The notes beneath the pieces are model-generated. The model searched no databases. It was not told where the DNA came from and saw nothing but the letters and a program-made list of their open reading frames with translations. From Pseudolysinimonas_A sp039912695 (GTDB taxonomy: Bacteria; Actinomycetota; Actinomycetes; Actinomycetales; Microbacteriaceae): 59,354 bases of DNA. Below are positions 52,878 to 59,354 of the stretch, in pieces (positions within the stretch are counted from its first letter, which is position 1; every line of letters starts with the position of its first letter). The stretch lies in contig NZ_JBDSPJ010000016.1 in the NCBI RefSeq assembly GCF_039912695.1, forward strand, positions 1 to 59,354. Reading direction: 5' to 3'. Both the position numbers and the translations under genes were made by a program.

Positions 52878-53900
52878 ATGACCGACACCGCACCCGCCGC
52901 CCCGCCTCAGGGCGCGCCGGCAGCCCCGCCAGCCCCGGCCGTTGCGGGCGACTCCCAGCTTCGCGACGCGCTGGTCGCCGTTCGCACCGAGGTCGGTAAA
53001 GCTGTCGTCGGACAAGACGGCGCCGTGACCGGCCTGATGATCGCCCTGCTCGCCGGCGGCCACGTGCTGCTCGAGGGCGTGCCCGGTGTCGCCAAGACAC
53101 TCCTGGTGCGCACCCTCAGCCAGGCGATGAGCCTCGACACCAAGCGCATCCAGTTCACGCCCGACCTGATGCCCGGTGACATCACCGGCTCCGCGGTCTA
53201 CGACCCGAAGTCGGGCCAGTTCGAGTTTCGCGAAGGCCCGGTGTTCACCAACATCCTGCTCGCCGACGAAATCAACCGCACTCCCCCGAAGACGCAGTCG
53301 GCACTGCTTGAGGCGATGGAAGAGCGTCAGGTCTCGGCCGACGGCGTCACCCGCAAGTTGCCGGCCCCGTTCCTGGTTGCGGCGACGATGAACCCGATCG
53401 AGTACGAAGGCACCTACACGTTGCCCGAGGCGCAGCTCGACCGGTTCCTGCTGAAACTGGTGCTCGACCTGCCCGAACGCGCGCAAGAACTCGAGGTTGC
53501 CAGCCGCCATGCAAACGGCTTCAACCCACGCGACCTCGCCGCCGCCGGCGTGCACCCGGTACTCGACGCCGCGACCCTGGCGAAGGCTCAAGCCGATGTC
53601 GCGACCGTGACCGTGGCTCCGGATGTTCTCGGCTACGCGGTCGACCTGGCGCGCGGCACCCGCCAGAGCCCCTCGGTGAAACTCGGCGTCTCGCCCCGTG
53701 GCACGACGGCTCTCGTTGCCGCCGCGCGGGCCTGGGCGTGGCTCAGCGGTTCCAGCGGTGTGACACCCGACCACATTCAGACGATGGCGATCCCGGTGAT
53801 GCGGCACCGCATCCAACTGCGGACCGAAGCGGAACTCGAAGGGGTTTCGGCCGACACCGTGCTGCGTTCGGTGCTTCAGCAGGTGCAGGTGCCGATCTAA
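52878..53900 (+). CDS. moxR: MoxR-family AAA+ ATPase
   Basis: A 340-residue AAA+ chaperone. After an Ala/Pro-rich N-terminus come AVVGQDGAVTGLMIALLAGG, Walker A GVPGVAKT (67-74), Walker B NILLADEINRTPPKTQSALL, sensor 1 in FLVAATMNPIEYEGTYTLPE and the arginine finger region LDRFLLK. The C-terminal lid has SPRGTTALVAAARAWA. MoxR proteins typically help metal loading or maturation of VWA-domain partners. The neighbouring DUF58/VWA and DUF4129 proteins are the likely partners. ATG 52878 is used; an in-frame TTG nine bases upstream is possible. Confidence 0.95.
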   Translation: MTDTAPAAPPQGAPAAPPAPAVAGDSQLRDALVAVRTEVGKAVVGQDGAVTGLMIALLAGGHVLLEGVPGVAKTLLVRTLSQAMSLDTKRIQFTPDLMPGDITGSAVYDPKSGQFEFREGPVFTNILLADEINRTPPKTQSALLEAMEERQVSADGVTRKLPAPFLVAATMNPIEYEGTYTLPEAQLDRFLLKLVLDLPERAQELEVASRHANGFNPRDLAAAGVHPVLDAATLAKAQADVATVTVAPDVLGYAVDLARGTRQSPSVKLGVSPRGTTALVAAARAWAWLSGSSGVTPDHIQTMAIPVMRHRIQLRTEAELEGVSADTVLRSVLQQVQVPI

Positions 53901-53929
53901 TGCCCCCGCTCGCACCGGAACAGATCTAG
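53900..53929 (+). CDS. Nine-codon reading frame between moxR and the DUF58 gene
   Basis: ATG at 53900 overlaps the moxR stop (TAATG) and encodes MPPLAPEQI, ending at TAG, five bases before the DUF58 GTG. It contains part of the palindrome GATCTAGATC. It could act as a coupling leader that carries ribosomes from moxR to the DUF58 start, which lacks a good ribosome site. Chance occurrence is possible. Confidence 0.25.
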   Translation: MPPLAPEQI

Positions 53930-53933
53930 ATCA

Positions 53934-55247
53934 GTGGCCGTCTCGGGATGGTTTGTGGCGCTCGTCGCACTCGGCGCGGTTCCCGTCGTGTTCTTCGGCG
54001 GACTGCCCGGACTCGCGATCTGGGGCGGGGTGCTCGTCGTCGTGCTCGCCTTCGAGCTCGCCCTGGCCGGATCGCCCGCGGCACTCGAACTCGCCCGCGA
54101 CCTGCCGGCCCGGGTGCGACTCGGGGAGAGCGTCCCGGCCCGACTCGCGCTGGCAAACTTGGGTCGGCGGCCCGTGCACGGCATCGTTCGGGATGCCTGG
54201 GAACCGTCGGCCGGCGCTCGCCCGAACCGGCAGGCCATCAACATCCCCGCGGGTGAGCGGGTGGTGATCACGACCACATTGCGACCGACGCGGCGTGGCG
54301 AACGTCGCGCAGCGCACGTGACCGTCCGCGCCTTTGGACCGCTCCGGATCGCGGCGCGCCAGCGTACGATGCCGCTCTCCGGAGCCGTGCGAGTGCTGCC
54401 ACCGTTCAACTCCCGCAAACACCTGCCCTCGCGGCTCGCCCGGTTGCGCGAACTCGACGGCCGCACCTCAGTGATGGTGCGGGGCCAGGGCACCGAGTTC
54501 GACTCGCTGCGCGAATACGTCAGTGGGGATGACGTGCGCTCCCTCGACTGGCGTGCAACAGCACGTCGCCGCGACCCCGCGAGCGGGCAGATGAAACTCG
54601 TCGTGCGAACCTGGCGCCCGGAGCGCGACCGCCGGGTGATCATCGTCATCGACTCGAGCCGCACCTCGGCCGCTCGCATCGCGGATGAACCTCGCCTCGA
54701 CACGGCGTTTGAAGCCTCACTACTGCTCGCAGCACTCGCCTCCCAGGCCGGCGACCGCGTCGACCTGCTGGTGCACGACCGCGTCATCCGGGGCAGGGTT
54801 CAGGGTGCGATCGGTGCTGACCTGCTCGCCCGCATGGTTGACACCCTCGCCCCGATCGAGCCGGAACTCATCGAAGGCGACTGGAGCGCCATCCCGACCC
54901 TCATCGACAGCATCACCACGCAGCACGCGCTCGTGGTGCTCGTGACGCCGATCGACACCCCCGGCGCCTCACGCCCGCTGCTGGCGATGCTGCCCACCCT
55001 GGCGCGGAAGCACACCGTGGTCGTTGCCGCTGTTACCGATCCGGATGTCGTGGGCGCCACCCGGGAGCGCGCGGGCAGCAACGAGGTCTACCGGGCGGCA
55101 TCCGCTGAGCGCGCTCTGCTGGATATCGCCCGCGTTGCCGCCGCGCTGCGCCAGGGCGGCGCGGAAGTCGTCACTGCCCCACCCGCCGATCTGCCTCCGG
55201 CACTGGCAGACAAGTACCTCGCATTGAAAGCTGCCGGTCGGCTGTAG
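53934..55247 (+). CDS. DUF58 / VWA-domain membrane protein
   Basis: A 437-residue protein. Two N-terminal hydrophobic segments (WFVALVALGAVPVVFFGG, LAIWGGVLVVVLAFELALAG) precede an immunoglobulin-like region. The DUF58 signature is EFDSLREYVSGDDVRSLDWR. A VWA-like domain carries the MIDAS-type start VIIVIDSSRTS and continues to the C-terminus. Such proteins are MoxR partners and probably scaffold or chaperone substrates at the membrane. The start GTG 53934 has no clear Shine-Dalgarno sequence. It is equivalent by position to mycobacterial Rv3693. Confidence 0.9.
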   Translation: MAVSGWFVALVALGAVPVVFFGGLPGLAIWGGVLVVVLAFELALAGSPAALELARDLPARVRLGESVPARLALANLGRRPVHGIVRDAWEPSAGARPNRQAINIPAGERVVITTTLRPTRRGERRAAHVTVRAFGPLRIAARQRTMPLSGAVRVLPPFNSRKHLPSRLARLRELDGRTSVMVRGQGTEFDSLREYVSGDDVRSLDWRATARRRDPASGQMKLVVRTWRPERDRRVIIVIDSSRTSAARIADEPRLDTAFEASLLLAALASQAGDRVDLLVHDRVIRGRVQGAIGADLLARMVDTLAPIEPELIEGDWSAIPTLIDSITTQHALVVLVTPIDTPGASRPLLAMLPTLARKHTVVVAAVTDPDVVGATRERAGSNEVYRAASAERALLDIARVAAALRQGGAEVVTAPPADLPPALADKYLALKAAGRL

Positions 55248-55263
55248 ACGTCGACATGGGCAG

Positions 55264-55283
55264 GACCCGCCTAGGAGCGGGTC
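55264..55283 (+). terminator. GC hairpin after the DUF58 gene
   Basis: GACCCGC-ctagga-GCGGGTC, a perfect seven-base stem starting 16 bases after the DUF58 stop. No U-tract follows, so it is a weak or Rho-assisted terminator candidate separating the MoxR run from the aquaporin gene. Confidence 0.45.
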
Positions 55284-55310
55284 GCGCTCTCGCCGAGTGG
55301 CCACGAGCGC

Positions 55311-55316
55311 TACCGT
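55311..55316 (+). promoter_or_regulatory. Predicted -10 box of the aquaporin gene (leaderless)
   Basis: TACCGT with six bases before ATG 55323 and no ribosome site in the interval. Confidence 0.45.
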
Positions 55317-55322
55317 GTCGCC

Positions 55323-56030
55323 ATGGCTGAAATCACAACCCCGTCCTTCGTCCGTCGTCTCACCGCCGAGACTTTCGGAACCTTCCTTCTGGTGTTCGGC
55401 GTCGTCGGCGTTGCCATTTGGTACAACGGCGAGGCCAAGCCTCTCGTCGTCGGACTCGCGGTCGGCATCGCCGTGTTGGCTGGCGTTTACGCCGTCGGTC
55501 ACGTCTCCGGTGGTCACTTCAACCCCGCCGTCTCTGTCGGAGCCGCCGCCGCCGGCCGGTTGCCGTGGAGAGACGTGCCGCCGTACGCCGCCGCGCAGCT
55601 CGTCGGCGGTCTGATCGCAGCGCTCATCCACTGGCTGATCGTGTTGTCGACCGGGATGCCGCTCGAGAAAATCTCCACGGTCTTCGCGGGTGTTTCCAAC
55701 GGGTTCGACAACGGCCACGCCCCGCTGCTGACCGTGCTGATCGTCGAGGTCGTCATCACCGCGATCTTCGTGCTGATCATCCTGGGCGTCACCGCTGAGG
55801 GTTCGACCGCCGCCGGTTTCGCGCCCCTCGCGATCGGTCTCTCGCTGGCGCTGTTTCACTTCATCGCGATCCCGATCGACAACGCATCGCTCAACCCGGC
55901 CCGTTCGCTCGCGACGGCTGTCTTCGGCGGAGTCGACTCGCTCGCGCAGGTATGGGTGTTCTTCGTCGCCCCCCTGATCGGCGCCCTCATCGCCGGTTTC
56001 GTCGGGAAGTCGCTGTTCTCCAAGAAGTAA
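55323..56030 (+). CDS. aqpZ: Aquaporin (AqpZ-like water channel)
   Basis: A 235-residue MIP-family channel with six helices and two half-helices. The two NPA boxes are in GGHFNPAVSVG (67-69) and NASLNPARS (191-193). Selectivity-filter positions His179 (LALFHFIAIP) and Arg194 point to a water-specific channel rather than a glycerol facilitator. The lysine-ended tail VGKSLFSKK is cytoplasmic. It is a single gene: a hairpin precedes it and a large inverted structure follows it. It interrupts an otherwise conserved MoxR/DUF58-SpoIIM-RDD order. Confidence 0.93.
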   Translation: MAEITTPSFVRRLTAETFGTFLLVFGVVGVAIWYNGEAKPLVVGLAVGIAVLAGVYAVGHVSGGHFNPAVSVGAAAAGRLPWRDVPPYAAAQLVGGLIAALIHWLIVLSTGMPLEKISTVFAGVSNGFDNGHAPLLTVLIVEVVITAIFVLIILGVTAEGSTAAGFAPLAIGLSLALFHFIAIPIDNASLNPARSLATAVFGGVDSLAQVWVFFVAPLIGALIAGFVGKSLFSKK

Positions 56031-56063
56031 CGGGTCGCCAAGACGTGGATTTGACCCGATCCT

Positions 56064-56171
56064 CCTTTCCGAATTCAGGAAAGGGTGGGGCGGATGTGGC
56101 TGCCGATCACCCGGGCGGCCACATCCGCCCCATCTGCATCACTGGCCACAGAACTTCCTGAAAACGGAAAG
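56064..56171. repeat. Nested inverted repeats between aqpZ and the spoIIM-like gene
   Basis: Inner: a 14-base perfect stem GGGGCGGATGTGGC (56087-56100) / GCCACATCCGCCCC (56118-56131) with a 17-base loop. Outer: CTTTCCGAATTCAGGAAAG (56065-56083, itself a seven-base hairpin) recurs inverted at 56154-56171 with two mismatches and one gap. The whole 108-base structure sits in the 204-base convergent gap and could terminate transcription both ways. No U-tracts are present. The flanking bases show nothing else. Confidence 0.6.
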
Positions 56172-56234
56172 TGGATGTCGCCGCAAGCCAGGATGCGCGA
56201 ACCAGAGTGTCGGAAGTCGCGGGGTGGGTAGCGG

Positions 56235-57233
56235 TTACCCGACGACTATTTCTTTGGCGCCCGCGTCGACGTCGAGCACATCACCGCGTTCGCCCAATCT
56301 GTAGGCGCGACGGCCAACGACCCACTGGTAGACGAGCACGATCAGCAATGCGAAGGTGCCGATCCCGATTTTGATCGGCCACGGCATCCATTCTTGACGC
56401 GTCACGAAGCCTTCGATGATTCCTGACATCAGCAGCGTGATGGTCAGGCCGATCGCGATCGTGAAGAACGCCCGGCCGTCTTCGGCGAGCGCTTGTCGCC
56501 GGGTGCGCGCACCGGGCGAGACCCACGACCAGAAGATCAGGAACCCGGCGGCTCCCGCGACGAAAATCGAGTACAGCTCGAGCTGGCCGTGGGGCGCGAT
56601 GTAGAGGAAGAACGTGTCGAGCCGCCCGAACTCGTTCATGACCGCCGCGTCGACGCCAAGGCCCTGCGCGTTGTTGAACAGCATGTACGCGGGGAACAGC
56701 CCGGTGATTCCAAAGATGACGACGAGCGCCGTGAGCCGGGCGTTGTTGGTCCACACTTGCCCGAAAAATCCCGCTGTCGAACTCTCCGAGTAGTAGTTCA
56801 CAAAGTCTTCTTCGGCGTACTGTCGCCGGGCGTCCTCGGACCCGAGCGACGCAAGCAGTCCGGGCGTGTTGGTGAACCACACCCCGTAAACCACGGCGAT
56901 GCCAGCAGTCAGCGCCGCGATGATCAGCGACGTCCAGCGGATGCGATACATCGCTGCCGGCAACTGCAGCGCGAAGAAGATGGTGAGCTGCCGCAGCGGG
57001 TTAGTCGGGGTGCCGGTGAAGCGCACTCGGGCCTTCGCGAGAGCGAGCGAGATGTGGTCGCCCTGCACCGTTTCGCCGACCGTCGACTTGATCTCGGCGA
57101 GGTGGGCAGCGCCCGACTGGTAAAGGTCGATCAGCTCGTCAGACTCCGCGCCGTCGAGGCGACGCTTGCCAGCCAGAACGGCAAGACGATCCCATTCCGC
57201 ACGGTGGGCGGCGGAATAGGCGTCAAGGTCCAT
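56235..57233 (-). CDS. Stage II sporulation protein M (SpoIIM)-like membrane protein
   Basis: A 332-residue protein. An N-terminal soluble helical part (DLDAYSAAHRAEWDRLAVLA, ELIDLYQSGAAHLAEIKS) is followed by five or six helices of the SpoIIM fold. Diagnostic segments are NNARLTALVVIFGITGLFPA, LYIAPHGQLELYSIFVAGAA and FFTIAIGLTITLLMSGIIEG. SpoIIM belongs to an engulfment complex in Bacillus. In non-sporulating actinobacteria it is tied to MoxR/RDD clusters with unknown function. ATG 57233 has TATCCT eight bases upstream and lies just 19 bases from the divergent RDD start. Confidence 0.9.
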   Translation of the reverse strand: MDLDAYSAAHRAEWDRLAVLAGKRRLDGAESDELIDLYQSGAAHLAEIKSTVGETVQGDHISLALAKARVRFTGTPTNPLRQLTIFFALQLPAAMYRIRWTSLIIAALTAGIAVVYGVWFTNTPGLLASLGSEDARRQYAEEDFVNYYSESSTAGFFGQVWTNNARLTALVVIFGITGLFPAYMLFNNAQGLGVDAAVMNEFGRLDTFFLYIAPHGQLELYSIFVAGAAGFLIFWSWVSPGARTRRQALAEDGRAFFTIAIGLTITLLMSGIIEGFVTRQEWMPWPIKIGIGTFALLIVLVYQWVVGRRAYRLGERGDVLDVDAGAKEIVVG

Positions 57234-57240
57234 CGGGTGT

Positions 57241-57247
57241 CAGGATA
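57241..57247. promoter_or_regulatory. Overlapping divergent -10 boxes between spoIIM-like and RDD genes
   Basis: CAGGAT (57241-57246, plus strand) lies six bases before the RDD ATG. TATCCT (57242-57247, minus strand) lies eight bases before the SpoIIM ATG. The two boxes share five bases, so only one polymerase could bind at a time. Confidence 0.4.
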
Positions 57248-57252
57248 CCGAC

Positions 57253-58110
57253 ATGGCGGTCGACCCGGACTCGGAGTGGATAGACGACTACGCGCCGGGC
57301 GAAGACGGAGTGCTCACCGGCGAGGCCGTCGCGCTTGATCTGCACCCCACCGGATTTGTGCTGCGCGCGGCCGGCGCGCTGATCGACATTCTCGTGTACG
57401 TGGCATTTCTGATCTTGGTCCTCACCGTCGTCGGTTTCGTCGCGGCGTATTTGGGCACCGAACCGGCGGTTGTCCAAGCCCTGTTCACGGCGATCCCGGT
57501 CATCGGGCTGGTCGCCATCCCGATGACCATCGAGACGCTCACCAAGGGCAAGTCGATCGGCAAACTGGTCATCGGCGGACGCATCGTGCGCAACGACGGC
57601 GGATCGATCGGCCTTCGGCATGCCGCCATCCGAGCTCTCGCCAGCTATGTCGACTTTTACGTCACGCTCGGTGGGGGGGCTGCGGTCACCGGGCTCCTGA
57701 CCCCTCGGACTCAACGCATCGGCGACCTTCTTGCGGGCACCTACTGCCAGTACGAGCGGGTCAGCGGTCGAGTGCTGCCGTTGTTCGGCATCCCGCCACA
57801 GCTCGCGGGGTGGGCGACCATCGTCGACGTCGCCCGGATGCCCACCCAACTTTCGCGTCGCATCGGCCAGTTTCTGGCGCAAGCCACAACCTACGACGGT
57901 GCGCGTCGCGCCTACCTCTCGAACGAACTCGCTCGCGAAGCCGCCGAGTACGTGCACCCGGTGCCCGCGGTCGAGCCGGAACTGTTCCTCGCCGGGATTA
58001 CCGTCGTGCGACGCGAACGCGAGGCCGAGGCGCTCCGCATCGAGCGCGAGCGTCTGGTACGTCTCCAGCCCGCGCTACGCGGAACCCCGCACGACTTCCC
58101 GGTTCGGTAG
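57253..58110 (+). CDS. RDD-family membrane protein
   Basis: A 285-residue protein. The RDD domain (about 30-170) begins PTGFVLRAAGALIDILVYVA, where Arg and Asp are the family residues, and continues with TKGKSIGKLVIGGRIVRNDG and TPRTQRIGDLLAGTYCQYER. A long cytoplasmic C-terminal region follows with GRRLAREA-like helices (for example ARRAYLSNELAREAAEYV and EREAEALRIERERLV). Transport or membrane-organising roles are proposed for RDD proteins but none is established. It is divergent from the SpoIIM-like gene and ends eight bases from the ahcY stop. Confidence 0.92.
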   Translation: MAVDPDSEWIDDYAPGEDGVLTGEAVALDLHPTGFVLRAAGALIDILVYVAFLILVLTVVGFVAAYLGTEPAVVQALFTAIPVIGLVAIPMTIETLTKGKSIGKLVIGGRIVRNDGGSIGLRHAAIRALASYVDFYVTLGGGAAVTGLLTPRTQRIGDLLAGTYCQYERVSGRVLPLFGIPPQLAGWATIVDVARMPTQLSRRIGQFLAQATTYDGARRAYLSNELAREAAEYVHPVPAVEPELFLAGITVVRREREAEALRIERERLVRLQPALRGTPHDFPVR

Positions 58111-58118
58111 CCCAGGCC

Positions 58119-59354
58119 TCAGTAGCGGTAGTGGTCGACCTTGTACGGCCCACTCACCGGAACACCGATGTAAGCGGCCTGTTCCGCGGTGAGCTCGGTG
58201 AGTTCGACGCCGAGGGCGGCGAGATGCAGCCGGGCGACCTTCTCGTCGAGCACCTTCGGCAGCACGTAGACCCCGATCGGGTACTCGGAGCGCTTGGTGA
58301 ACAGTTCGAGCTGCGCAAGCACCTGGTTCGAGAACGAGTTGCTCATCACGAACGACGGGTGGCCTGTCGCGTTGCCGAGGTTCATCAGTCGGCCTTCGCT
58401 GAGAACCAGGATGCTGCGGCCGTTGGGCAGGTTCCATTCGTGCACCTGGGGCTTGATCTCGACCCGCGAGGCGCCGGCCAGCTTCTCGAGGCCGGCGATG
58501 TCGATCTCGTTGTCGAAGTGACCGACGTTGGCGACGATCGCCTGGTGCTTCATGCCCTGCAGGTGGTCGATGGTGATGACGTTCTCGTTGCCGGTGGTGG
58601 TGACCCAGATGTCGACCTGGTCGAGAACGCTCTCGATGCGGGCGACCTGGTAACCGTCCATGGCCGCCTGGAGCGCGTTGATCGGATCAATCTCCGCGAC
58701 GATCACACGTGCACCCTGGCCTCTGAGAGCCTCCGCAGCGCCCTTGCCGACGTCACCGTATCCGGCAACGAACGCCACCTTGCCGCCGATGAGAACGTCG
58801 GTGGCGCGGTTGAGGCCATCCGGGAGCGAATGCCGGATGCCGTACTTGTTGTCGAACTTCGACTTGGTGACAGAGTCGTTGACGTTGATGGCCGGGAACA
58901 GGAGCGCGCCGGTTTTCGCCAGCTCGTGCAGTCGGTGAACACCGGTGGTGGTTTCTTCTGTGACACCGAGGATGCCGGCCGCAACACGCTGCCAGCGGTC
59001 AGCGGACGCCGCGAGCGAGTCGCGCAGGGTGTCAAGCACCACCCGCCACTCGTGGGTGTCGGATGCACCTGCCACCGGCACAGCCCCAGCCTTCTCGAAC
59101 TCGAGTCCCTTGTGCACCAGGACGGTTGCGTCGCCGCCGTCATCCAGGATCAGGTTCGGGCCGTCCCAGCTCTCTCCCGCAATACTCGCCTCGGCGCTCC
59201 AGTCGAAAATCTGGGACGTGCACCACCAGTACTCTTCGAGCGTTTCGCCCTTCCAGGCGAACACCGGAACGCCAGCGGGTGCCTCCGGGGTTCCGGTGGG
59301 GCCGGCGGCGACGGCCGCGGCTGCCTCATCCTGGGTGGAGAAAATGTTGCAGCT
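58119..59354 (-). CDS. ahcY: Adenosylhomocysteinase, C-terminal 411 residues, cut by window edge
   Basis: Reversibly hydrolyses S-adenosylhomocysteine to adenosine and homocysteine in the methyl cycle. The frame is open to the last base, beginning SCNIFSTQDEAAAA, so the start lies outside the window and about 80 residues are missing. Visible are EYWWCTSQIFDW, LILDDGGDATVLVHKG, NVNDSVTKSKFDNKYG, the NAD loop FVAGYGDVGKGAAEAL, and the C-terminal NAD contact ending DHYRY. A roughly 40-residue insertion with ETTTGVHRLHEL marks the long type common in actinobacteria and eukaryotic plants. It converges with the RDD gene. Confidence 0.96.
   Translation of the reverse strand, partial: SCNIFSTQDEAAAAVAAGPTGTPEAPAGVPVFAWKGETLEEYWWCTSQIFDWSAEASIAGESWDGPNLILDDGGDATVLVHKGLEFEKAGAVPVAGASDTHEWRVVLDTLRDSLAASADRWQRVAAGILGVTEETTTGVHRLHELAKTGALLFPAINVNDSVTKSKFDNKYGIRHSLPDGLNRATDVLIGGKVAFVAGYGDVGKGAAEALRGQGARVIVAEIDPINALQAAMDGYQVARIESVLDQVDIWVTTTGNENVITIDHLQGMKHQAIVANVGHFDNEIDIAGLEKLAGASRVEIKPQVHEWNLPNGRSILVLSEGRLMNLGNATGHPSFVMSNSFSNQVLAQLELFTKRSEYPIGVYVLPKVLDEKVARLHLAALGVELTELTAEQAAYIGVPVSGPYKVDHYRY

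Noticed and set aside
53923..53932. Palindrome GATCTAGATC as a restriction-type or operator site
   Set aside because: It is a single short palindrome in a 33-base gap inside an operon, likely by chance. It was mentioned only with the mini-frame.

Overview
The window comes from a high-GC actinobacterium, most likely a member of the Microbacteriaceae (Micrococcales). The main reasons are the block mtrA-mtrB-lpqB-comF-hpf-secA, a WhiB1-type regulator beside a PdtaS-type sensor kinase, and a MoxR/DUF58/SpoIIM/RDD cluster ending at ahcY. Many genes also have a TAnnnT-like -10 box ending 6-8 bases before the start codon, as expected for leaderless mRNAs. The genus cannot be fixed from sequence reading alone. 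No insertion sequence, prophage, CRISPR array or rRNA was seen. One tRNA (Lys, CTT) is present. No gene-free stretch exceeds 300 bases.

Layout. 1-9.5 kb is a molybdenum block. On the minus strand a MerR-like/Mop regulator leads modA-modB-modC and a truncated amidase. On the plus strand moeB-rhodanese, moeA, a moaC-mog fusion and moaE run as an overlapping operon. A GNAT gene and a toxin-antitoxin pair follow, and then moaA-moaD on the minus strand. Together these cover molybdate uptake and most steps of molybdopterin synthesis, but no molybdoenzyme is encoded here. 9.6-10.8 kb holds an orphan binding-protein-like lipoprotein. 10.8-16 kb is the branched-chain amino acid operon ilvD-ilvB-ilvN-ilvC (minus). 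16.2-19.4 kb carries an aldo/keto reductase and otsA-otsB (trehalose).

19.5-31.3 kb is an accessory catabolic region. It holds two xylose-isomerase-like TIM barrels, a GH51 arabinofuranosidase, a Gfo/Idh oxidoreductase, a cupin, and an ABC sugar importer without its own ATPase. A MocR-type regulator stands divergent to a Tm-1-like/UPF0261 protein followed by a PEP-hydrolase-like TIM barrel. The substrate is not evident. This is the best candidate for an undescribed pathway.

31.3-41.3 kb holds PPK2, a diacylglycerol-kinase-like enzyme, tRNA-Lys, a peroxiredoxin, whiB and pdtaS. It also carries an orphan CpaE-like ATPase plus SAF-domain pair, a BldC-like regulator, two conserved hypotheticals and a PhoD-like phosphatase. 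41.3-49.8 kb holds secA, hpf, comF, lpqB, mtrB and mtrA, which serve secretion, ribosome hibernation, and the MtrAB cell-envelope/division system with its lipoprotein. 49.8-59.4 kb holds a membrane protein, DUF4129, DUF4350, MoxR and DUF58 proteins, an aquaporin, SpoIIM, an RDD protein and the 3' part of ahcY. The five-gene MoxR group looks like an AAA+ chaperone system acting on membrane/VWA-type partners, as in the mycobacterial moxR2 locus, but its substrate is unknown.
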